Below, in pieces: positions 35,746 through 45,900 of a DNA stretch of 64,000 bases. This stretch comes from Deuterostichococcus epilithicus (Eukaryota > Chlorophyta > Trebouxiophyceae > Prasiolales > Stichococcaceae), in the NCBI GenBank assembly GCA_033439295.1, contig JAVTLE010000008.1, positions 620,001 to 684,000 on the forward strand, read 5' to 3'. The stretch's first letter is position 1; each line of letters opens with the position of its first letter. Made by a program: the position numbers and the translations under genes. Below the pieces are notes generated by a model. The model was not told the DNA's origin and did not search any database. It saw only the letters and a list, made by a program, of their open reading frames with translations.

Positions 35746-37243
35746 TCACAGCTTGGGGTCGAGCTCGTCGGGCGGCGTCGAGGCGAGCAGCGCCAGCCAT
35801 TCGGCGTGCCACCCCTTCTCAAAGGCCGCCCAGGTGGCGACCAGCGCATCCACGCCGGCAGTGACCAGTCCCAGCAGCTCGCGGCGGGCGCCGCCGCCGG
35901 GGGGCGCGCCGCACAGGCGGCNCAGCGGGNCGGCGGCGTTGCGCAGCGCCCCCTGCGCTGCGCCCAGATCCGCGTCCCGTCCCGGGCCCATGCCCAGCAT
36001 CGCCCGCCGCACCACTGCGCAGGTCGCAGGCGCATCAGTGCAGGCGCACGTGGATCGACATGCATGCCAGGTGAGCTGCGGCAGCGGCCTCGCCCGGCAG
36101 GCCCGCACCCACCGCAGGCGCCCCTCATGCGGCAGCGCCATCAGGGGACGGCACAGCGGCAGCTGCGGCAGCAGCCTGGTGCGTGCACGGCTGCTTGATG
36201 CGCCGCCGGCAAGTCAGGCGGCGCACCCTGGTCGATGGAGGAGCGGTGCGCCTCAAGGTACTGCAGCGCCTGCGCTGGGGGGAGCTGCGTCTGGTACAGC
36301 GCCTGCACGTCGCCGTGCGACAGCCAGTCCCGCCGCCCCGTCTCTGCGGGTGCACCAGGCGAAGCATGTGAGGGGCTGCTGGCGCGGGGCGCGGTTTGGC
36401 AGGCGGCAAGCGGTGGCGGGGCACGCCGGGCGAGGGAGGACAGCGCGCATGCCGGCAGCCGAGGCGGGCCTGTACTGCCGGCAGCCGAGGCGGGCCTGCA
36501 GGCGACCAGTTTCCAGCTCAAGCACGGCCAGGCTCCGGCGGCTCAAACACGGCCACGCTCTGGTGCTGTGGCAGGCGGAGGCCCGTGCCCATGAGGAGGC
36601 GCACCTGGGGCGGCGCATCGCCAGCAGGTGGTGAGCCTCATGCCCGCTGCCTGCGGCTGGCCGCACGCCTCTACGCGCAGCGCATGGCAGCCATTGCAGG
36701 CCACCACCCGGCTGCCCGGCTGTGGCGCGGGCTCGAGCTGCGCGGAGCACACCGCGCCCGTGACGACCTGCTCCCAGCTGAGCCGCCCGGACGCCGCCGC
36801 GAGCAGCAGCTCCGTAGCGCGCCGGCCGCCGGTGCGGCACGGGCGCTCCAGTGCCAGCAGCTGCGCGGCGTTGACAGAAACTCCATTCGCATGGGTGGCG
36901 CATGAAACCGACGACTCATCGGAGTGGACAGCAGACTTGGGTTTGTCAAAAGATTGATTGCTCCCTCCGCATGCATGCAGGTCAGCCATGACGACTTGCT
37001 CCACTTTTGCGCACGCAGAGCCGCGGCAGACTGCAGAGCAGACGCTGTCGAGCTGCCACGCGCTCCGCAGCCAGCCTCCAAGCAGCTCACCAGTCGGTGC
37101 TGCGCCAGGCGAGCGAGGACGGCGCGGGGGACCTGCGCATCCGCCCACAGCACCAGCGTGTTTCCCGGGTGCAGCACCGGCGCCGGGGCGGGCGCTGCGC
37201 CGGACACGTCCGCGAGCAGAGCCTGCAGCACGGCCTTCTCCAT
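35746..37243 (-). CDS. Unrecognised protein, hypothetical
   Basis: A chain of minus-strand frames has coding character. The start at 37243 gives MEKAVLQALLADVSGAAPAP then TLVLWADAQVPRAVLARLAQ, followed by a good donor (GTGAGC). A second exon near 36870-36630 encodes LLALERPCRTGGRRATELLL, RLSWEQVVTGAVCSAQL, then VVACNGCHALRVEACGQ and LTTCWRCAAPG. The four Cys in two CxxC pairs (ACNGC and CWRC) resemble a zinc-ribbon. Later frames encode DWLSHGDVQALYQTQLPPAQ (near 36290-36340) and, in the last exon, LLGLVTAGVDALVATWAAFE with a stop at 35746. The final AAGCTGTGAGCC could also be a donor (GTGAGC), in which case the gene would run on into the frames to the left. I do not recognise the family. Confidence 0.4.
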
Positions 37244-37249
37244 GTCTCC

Positions 37250-39975
37250 TGCTGACGCCGCAGGGCAGCCGGGCTGTCAGCCGTCACGCCTGCGGCACAG
37301 CACACATGCGGCAATGGTGAGCGCACGGGCCAGACTGATTGCGGGTCGGGTCTTTCAAGATCTCCAGCAGCTCTGACAGCTCTAGCTGTGGCTAAATTTG
37401 AACTTATACAGGTCGCTGTCCATAAAACTTGCCAAACTCCTGCACGAGACTCCCGCTCCACCACTGCCCGGACAGGCTGGCCCTGCAGTGGTGAGCAGCT
37501 GCGCACCAGCGGTGCTATTGGTAATGAAAAGACTGCCTCCGAACTGCGCATGGCCTGCCGCTGCCGCTGGCGCCCGACAGCCGCTGGCTGACACCCTGCC
37601 AGCTGGGATCAAACATCTCTGACGCCCGGGGCCGTGCCGGCTGCCGTCCCGTCGCGCCCAGAGCTTTCAGAAGTGCGCTCTTACATACAAACACTCGGGG
37701 AGCCAGCCTGACTGAGCCGCGCTGCCACCAATTTGCGGAGGATATGAGTGAGGCCAGGTGTAGCGTAAGCCGTCGACACCCGCCCATGCGACCAGTAGCT
37801 GTGGGCCAGCGGCTGCCTGGTATCTAAGCCGGCACCACGCAGCGGCGGCTGTGGATCCTCGAGGCCAGATTGGGGGGCGCCCGGATGAGCAGCTGTCTCA
37901 GGTGCAGGACGGCCAAATAGGCGTGCCTCGTCAGTGCCGGCAGGCCAGCGACGAGCGGCTGGCGGAGGTGCTTGAGCAGCGAGCCGCTGCCGGCCCGATC
38001 GCTGCTGACCCGAACTTTTGCACCGTTGAAGGTCGCCGCTTGTGCTGTGCCGGCGGAGTAGCGCATTCGGTTTGCGGCCCGTAATTTGACAGACCACCCG
38101 TGCCGTGGCTGAGGCCGCGCACGACACCCCGTAGTCTGGTTGTCGTGCTGCTGAACGATCAGCTGGGTTCGTAAGAAGTCCAAGCAGCGGCGCCGCTTTG
38201 GCCAAGCACGCCACAAGCTGCTGAGAGGTCACCCCAGTCACTCCCCCGCGCATTTCCTCCCCTAGCTGGCTCTTGAGATGATTTGTCATGCTGCAACGTG
38301 GAACTGGCGGCACCTTTTTTGTCCCGCGGAGGACCTCGGCTTATGCCGGCTCTGCAATGCTCGGCCTGGTGCTGCTGCCCGTCGTCGGCCTAGAGCAGTC
38401 GCGGTGTACGAGCCCCGATCCTTCCCGGCCATGAACACACCCACCGGGACAACCGTGACAATACCCCCACGCTGTTGAGTCACAGGTCCCAGGGTGGCGC
38501 ATGCATCACGCATTGACTGAGGCTGCGCCCTTCCGTTGCCGTCATGCCCTGACACCAAACCCCAAAGGCTTTTTCTCTTGCCGACTGTGACATGAGATCA
38601 CCGCGATTTGGGCGTCATCGCAGTGAGGTTGCCGTCAACCCCTGACGAGAAATAAGCTGATGACAGCCATGTGTTCGGGCAACGCGCTGCGGGCGAAACT
38701 CGGGCAGCGCATTGCGGATATCGTGTACCCGAGACGGATTCCTGAGCTTGCGGCCGAGGTTATGGACTTGGGAGATGAGGGCATCAGCACGTGTCCTTTG
38801 AAACTCGCAGACAGGTCAGAAAGATGCGGGCCGTCAAAAGAGCTGGGGCGCCGGAATGGCGCCCGTCAAGCAGAAGCATTCCGGCTTTTGTCATCGAGGG
38901 CACATCGCGCGGTGCGCACGCTGCGTGCATTATGCACTACGAGGATTTGCACCCGCAGGATTTGCACCCGCACACGTACCGGGTCATATGCCGCACTGCA
39001 TGACCCTCGGGTCTCAAGCTGCAGAACCTCAGTAGCACTAACGCTGTCTGTCGCGATCTCTTGCACGGACGAGATAGGCGAGTGAGGAATTGCATGTCGC
39101 TGTGCCGGTACACCAACAGTACAATGAATGAAACTTGACAGGAATGGCCGGCCGCGAGGCCGAACCGCTTACCCTCGGCTGGGAATCGTGCCCACCTGGA
39201 TAACTGCCTGGCGAAGTCCAGGGAAATTGCTGTGGCGCAGTATCTTGTGGCTCTGGTGAGTGCCCCGAGCTGATTTGAAGAGTGCCTGGCCGATTCGACG
39301 CGCAAGAGCCCGCAGGCCGCCACGCCCGCGCCGGCCAAGCTCCTGGTGTCTGCCGCCGGCTTTGGCCTCTTGCGAACAAGCCAACAGGTGATGATGTGCC
39401 ACGTCCCACGTGTACGAATGCCGTTCAAGAGGAATGGGAGGAGCTTTAATCGCCGCTCACCCTCGTATGTCTCCTTCCCTTGAGGGCAGTACAGCTTCGA
39501 ACCAGGGGGGAAACCACCCCTTATTTAGCGCGTGTCCCTTACAAACCACCGCTGTGCCTACTGCATAGGTCATACTAGGAGTCTGGACATTTCCAATGCC
39601 ATGCAGCTGCTTCCACAGCTTCGTGTCATCGACTGCGCATGCTGATCAGGGACTGCAGCACACGTGCCAGCAACCCGCGGCCTCATTGTCGTCCCCTCCG
39701 CATCAGGCCCTGCGGCAAAAGAAGGGAAGCCACCTTACTTGCAGCGCTGCACGACAACTAAGCACAGAAACATCGATTACTGAGCGGACAACCTTGTGGA
39801 TGCGATTGTTGCACAGAAGCTGCGCGACCACATGCACTGATGCCTGCAATAACTCGGCTGCTCTGTGAAGCATACCAGAGAGGGGCAAAAGCCCAGGTCA
39901 CGGCCGTCGCTTGCCCAGCCTCAGGGCTGGCCCACGTCCCCAGGGACCGCGAAGACATGAACGACACACTGTGAC
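37250..39975. other. 2.7-kb region with no recognised gene
   Basis: Composition falls to mixed GC. The longest frames are a minus-strand 210-codon frame (37681-38313, starting MTNHLKSQLGEEMRGG) and a plus-strand 141-codon frame (38660-39085, starting MTAMCSGNALRAKLGQRIAD). Neither resembles a known family. A short tandem repeat (AGGATTTGCACCCGC twice) lies near 38940-38972. A tRNA-like GGTTCGAA near 39493 (minus) has no fitting T-stem or acceptor stem. Confidence 0.5.
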
Positions 39976-42900
39976 TCACTCGGCAATGATCATATGGACG
40001 GCCTCGGAGACTTCGGGCGAGGTGGCGCGTGCGACCAGGTTCATGGCGACGCTCCGCTGGGCGTCGATGCCAAAGCGCAGACGCACCAGCGCTTGCTCCC
40101 CGCCCACGATCGTGCCCGCCAGCAGCACCATGTGCGACCTGCGTCGGCAACGGCGCATGCGGGATGAACTCGTCGTCATCGGGGTGACAGTCCCCCACGA
40201 TTGTCTGCTGCGCTGCCACAGCTCGTGCGCTAAGGGGGGTGCAGAGGTGCGGGCCAGCTGGCGCCCCCTGACCAGCTGGCGCCGGGGCTGGTCTCCTGCC
40301 ACCGCACTGCAGCTGGAGGCAAGATAAGGAGCGCACGATTGGATCTCGCCAACATGAGTTATCCAACTGCAGGCAGAAAGACAGACAAAAGACGAGCCTG
40401 GCATTGGGCGGCACGGCGTCGGTGCCCTCACAGGGCGCCATGCCCAGCGTGGCCAGCACCGCCTCGACGGCGTCCTCCAGCCCCGGCCGCGTGCCGAGGC
40501 CGTAGTCGTCCGCCATCTCCGCTTCCTCGGGTAAAGCCTCCCAGGCAGCGCGGAAATTAGGCACAGGCGTCGCGGCGATGTAGTCGGCGGCGCCCACATC
40601 CAGGTCTTCCAGCTGGTACTCGTCCTCGTAGCCCTGCTCCTCCGCCTCGCCTGCGGGAAGTGGGTGTCAAGAGTAATTTCCGGTTGGACACGTGTTCTGC
40701 AGGGCGTCGAGCCCGCCGCAATGAGCCGCATCCAGGTTATACTCGCCCTCGTAGCTCTGCTCGCCCGCCTCGCCTGCTGCAGTGCATGTATCGCATCTGG
40801 ATGTCGCCTCTGCGGCGTTCGCCTCGCTCTGCCCATCTGCCGCTGCTCATCTGATAATGCAAAAAGGGCCAGATGCAACGGCACAATACACAGCTCGGAA
40901 ACGTGGCCTTCCGCTAGCATGCTGCAGCACTCAAAGATGCACGAAGCGCTGCTGCAAAAGACTTGCTGCTCAGGTCACAGGCTGCGCCACGAGCGCTGCA
41001 CTCCCTTGCTACGTCACCCATCCTTAGTACCCATCCTCAGGGCAGAATGCCTCTCACCCGTGGACGGGTCGATTTCCTTGACGGTGAAGCGCAGAGTGCA
41101 TGCGAATTTGCCGAATGCGAGGGAGCCCTCCGGCCGCGCCAGCACCACATAGGTGCTACCCGCCTGGCCATACGGCATCACCTCCAGCGGCACCGACGCC
41201 ACCTCCGAAAAGTCAGGCTGCAGAGTGGGAAGCCACAAGGAAACGTTATACACAACATTCGGGCGAACACATGACGCATTGCAAAAGATGGCCAGTGCGG
41301 CGCACTTGAAAAGCTTGCGCATTGTGCACTGCGTCAGTGTCAGCCGCTCAAGCCAAGGCAGCAATGCTGCGACAGCAGTCAGCTACAGATGTTGATGGGA
41401 GGTGTGCCTGCTCACCGCCTCGGAAAGGTCCATGGCGACGGACACCTGCTCCAGTATCTGCAGCCAGACAATGCACACAAGCGGATCGGTGTGCAGCCGC
41501 GAGGACCACCTGTGCGTCGTCCACGTTCATGCAGTGACTGCGGAACACCTTTCCCGGGAGCCCACGCCAGCGCTCTCGAGTGGCAGCAGGTTGCAGGAAG
41601 CTGCCGGCAGGGGCGTGCCTGCTCCTCCACCGTGTTGCTGCAGTCGAACTGGAAGACGATGGCGGCGTCGGTGATGTGCTTGGTGGCGGACACACTGTAC
41701 TCGGTGCCTTCCTCCGTCAGCAGCGCCGGCGTGCTGCTCTTGAACACCGAACCCAGCGCCGCCAGCTCCGGCACCGCCTGCGCGCATGGTTGTTGACATG
41801 GGTGAATGATGATGCGATCAGCGCTCAGGTTTGTACTGTTTCCCCCAGTGGATGACCATCAGCTCCAACTCCGCCTGCAGGTACGATGACCTAATTGATT
41901 GACGGTTATGGTTGAAATTCAAGGGCTGTACCGCTTGCAGCCTTGCACGTGCAGCATGCTTTGTTTGTTGCACCACTTGCAGTGCGACCTGGTTGAATTG
42001 GGCGCAGTGCCGCCAGGCCTGGCTCTGAGTGCACTCGGGAGAGCCCTGAATCGCAGACGATCTGCAGGCCCAGGCTGCTGTGCCAGGATGATGGGTTGGC
42101 GCGTGGCGGAAAGCTGCGAGCCCGCCGCGCCAGCCATGCAGGCAGGCCCAATCAGCGCACGCAGCGGCCTGTGGTTGAATCTGCACCGCGTCTGCGGCAC
42201 ACCTGCAGGGTTGCCGTTGCCTCGGCCGCTGTGGCTGCGTGGGTGGAGGCCGCCGGCGCGGCCGATACCGCGTGCAACCCCGTGCGGCGGTCCTTGGAGG
42301 ACGGCTTGTGCGCCTCGGGCGCCGCCTTCGGCACCGAGTCCTGCGAGCCATGCAGCCAGAGATTGGGCACCGATTCTTGCAGACGCTGCGCCATGCGGTC
42401 AGGCAGCGCCCAGCAGGTGTGCGGGCAGGCCAGGAGGGCGATACGCAGAAGTGCACATCTCTGTGGGAGCTGCTCGGAGGAGGCTGCGACTGGCATGCCA
42501 GCTCCTGTGGTGAGGCCCCACACCACTGTACGGCGGAGCAGACACTGTGACAGGTGAGCACAGAGCAGCGCACAGCGGCCAGCCTGGCTGGTCAGCTAGG
42601 CGCCAGCCTGGCTGACAGACGGCCAGAAATGCAGCAGCGCATTGTGCAAACGGCTGGGAGCCAGGTGCCAGGCTGGCAGCCGAGCAGCAATCCAGCTGTG
42701 CAGTATGCAGCTGGCTCGGAGCCAAGCACCAGGCCGGTTGGCAACCTTCATGGCTAAGAAATTTCAAGGAAGTACCGATAATGCTCATTTCACACCCACT
42801 CAGGTTTTGTTCGCACCAGGTCGAAGGGCGCATCGGTGGGCCCGTCCAGGTAGGCCTGCAGTGCCGACTCCAGGTTGGCTCCAGGGACCGGCCACGGCGA

Positions 42901-45900
42901 CGTGATCGCTGCCGCGCCGCCAGCGCTGCCGCCCAGCTGCTCCAGGTACAGCGTCGCCCGGTCCCGCACCTGGCGGCACACAGACATGCAACGTGTCTTG
43001 TTGGCTTCACTTCTCGGGACAGTGGGTCTGGTTCTGGGAGGCAGTGGGGTGACGGGAAGGCCGCAGGCATGCAAAAGGTCGTCGACCCCAGGGTAGCACC
43101 GCCAGCAGTTTGCCGGCTGCATGGGCAGCAGAAGACGCAGTGCAGTCGATGAACTGCACCTACATAGTCCTGCCGCATTACACTGCGCTATTTCGAGCGA
43201 TGCGGCACAGGGGTCTGCTTGACAACACTTGCTGCCGGTGCTGCCTGCGCACAGCAGGCGCCGCTGCAGCGGAATGCTGCACATCGCCACAATGATTCCG
43301 TGTGGCTCCGGGCAAGCTGCGTCGCTCTCTTATCCCCCAAGCATAACGCTATGGCGGCGCCGCCGCGTGCTGACGTATGGCGACCAAGACGTCAGCTGCC
43401 GGCCGCGGCGTGATGACTACTATACGGTGGCCCTAGTTGGTGCCAGCTGGTGACTGATCTATCCGCAGCTGGCAGCTGGCCACGAAGGTAGCTGCAGTGA
43501 GTCACCACAGGCTGTCAGACATGACTTGCTCGTCAGACGCCGCCGCCGCCGCCACTGGAGCACTTGCACCCTCTAGCCTCATGCACACTGCCACTAGACA
43601 AAGACATGCGATATCAATTACAATGCCTCGCACTGCGAATGCGGTTCCGAGCACAAAGTCGTACAAGCGCAGCGCCTCGCGAATTCATACCGCAACCTAC
43701 TATTGCGGCCATCTGCCCAACCGATCTGGATTGTACCCCCAGCTCTCACGGGAATTTCATGTTGCGACACCGGCCAGCGCATCGGTGACTCGAGGGCGAA
43801 GGTACGATTGGCCAAACAGAATGCCAGGGACGTCCACGACACAGGTTACGACCCGGCTGTCGCTGTGTGCTCGTCTCTCGATCGACGCGGTGATCTGACA
43901 GTCAATTGGATTGCTTATATCGCTTGGCTCGACATCCCATGAGCAAGGGGTGGCGTGGCTACCCCTGCGCCTCCATCTTGTCGGCACTACAGAGTACGGA
44001 GTGCCCCACAGCGCCTCTCAGGGTCAACCAGCAACACTGTGGCACGAGCCACGATCAAGGGATGAATCCTGTGTGGCCAAGACCAAAGCAGTTCCAAAAC
44101 AACGGTTTGACCCGTTGACACGTTGACACGTTGCCTCAGCCAGTGCCAGGCCAGAGAGCAAGTTGGAGCGCCTCCCACCCCAAGCGGAAGGCTGACTTGG
44201 CCAAGGCGCCGCGAGCTGTGGGTCGCTCTGATTTCAGACGTGCATAAGCAGAGCGTCCACGCTCTGGCCGAAAATAACCTCCGTTCTGAAAGGCGACGGA
44301 GCCCAGCGTTCCAAGTTGTCGGGAAAGCACGGGACCGTGCGGTGACCCACCTCGTCATCGTTGTCGAACAGCGCGCGCTTGAGCAGGATCACGATGCGGG
44401 GCGCCAGCTCCTCTGCGAGCGCGCCGAAGCGTGCCAGGCTGGACACCGCGGCGGCGCGCACGGTCGCGTTCTCCAGGATGATGCGGTTGTAGATGTAGCG
44501 GATGTAGCGCGCCGGCTCCTTGGTGCGGGGCCCCTCCACGCCCAGCAGGTGCAGGATCTGGACGCTCAGGTACGTAAACTCGCAGTCCTGCACGGGGAGC
44601 CTTGACTTATCTCTGTCCATTGGTATGCTTCGAACATTCGACCGCGCCAGTGGCGGGTTTACAGGGAGCGCTGCAGGACATACACTTGCAAGGCGCCTCT
44701 GCCCTTGCCGGCAGCCTGTGATTCCAGCCGCAGCGGCCAGCAGGCCCCGAGGCACGACCAAAACGCCGTGTGAAGCCCGGCGCGACTCGGCGCCGCATAC
44801 AAGGGCTCAGCAGGGGTACGTGCACGCGGACGCCGAGCGCCAGCACATGTTCTCATGTGTTCTCAAGGGTTTCTTGGGGAGTAAGCCCCTTCTCGGCGGC
44901 GCACCTCGATGAACTCACACAGGTGCGCGAGGCCGGCCTCCTTGGCGGCAGGAATCTCCCGGATGAGGATCAGGATGGAGTCCACGATGGCCTTTTTGTA
45001 CTCGAAGCCGCCGTCCTGTGTGCGCACGGCGCAGGAGGCTTTGAGGCTGTGCATGAGCAGGGCGCACGAGGGGCAAAAAAAAGTCCGATTCCGCCTTGCC
45101 GTGCCCAGGACAGCCGTCCCATTTGGGCACAGGAGACAGGGCACCATCAGAACATGCAGAGCAGCGCGACCGCTTGGTGGTGCCCTGGCTGTCGGAGCAC
45201 TTCGGCGCGGGTGGTGTGGTCCTGGTCCTAAGCACTCCAGCCCGCACCAGCGGCGCCGGGCGGTTCCCGCGGCTGTGTCAGACCTTGCTGCCGTTGCAAG
45301 CACCGAGCGCACTGCGCGATTTGGCGTGTGGGTTGCGCGGCGCCTTGCACTAGCTTCAACCGCACCTCGCGCAGCACGTTGGACAGGAAATTCATGAGGG
45401 CACGGTGCTTGGCAGGGAACTTGAGGCACAGCGACCGGATCGCCTCCACCACCACGATCTTGAATTCGTCAGCGATGTCCGACATGAAGGTGCCGATCTG
45501 CTTCAGCAGCCGCTCCACGCTGCTCTCGTTGCCTGCGCTCAAGGGCAGCAACAGAGCGGACGTCAAGAGCGCTGACCCTGGATATCGCAGGTTGGAGTGG
45601 CAGCATCGGCGCGAAGGAGAACGCTTCAGCGCAGACACACGGGCAGTTAGGGTGCCATCCATGGGCAGCCAGCCTGGAAGGCGGTCAAGCATGACAGGGA
45701 GAGGTTTAAACACCGACAGGGTGTGCAGCTGCACCTGTCTTGAGCAGGGTGGTGATGGCGAGCGTCGCAATGCTGCGATTCTGGTCCGAGATGAGCGACT
45801 CCATGTCGATGTTGCAATTGGTAACAGACATAGGGTGCGACTGCGCCACTCGGTTCAGCGTGCGCACCGCCGCAAACCGCAGCACCGGCTTGCTGCTGCT

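Noticed and set aside
37681-38313. 210-codon minus-strand frame starting MTNHLKSQLGEEMRGG
   Set aside because: Composition is not coding-like after the first 50 codons, there are no homologous segments, and other frames in the region are equally long.
38660-39085. 141-codon plus-strand frame starting MTAMCSGNALRAKLGQRI
   Set aside because: The first 40 residues look protein-like, but there is no recognised family and the remainder is low-quality. Not annotated as a gene without transcript support.
39470-39560. Possible tRNA gene on the minus strand around GGTTCGAA
   Set aside because: The bases around the T-loop do not form a 5-bp T stem, and no acceptor or anticodon stem fits.
43497-43898. 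133-codon plus-strand frame inside the long COPG intron as a nested gene
   Set aside because: No similarity, no coding periodicity that I can argue for, and no supporting signals.
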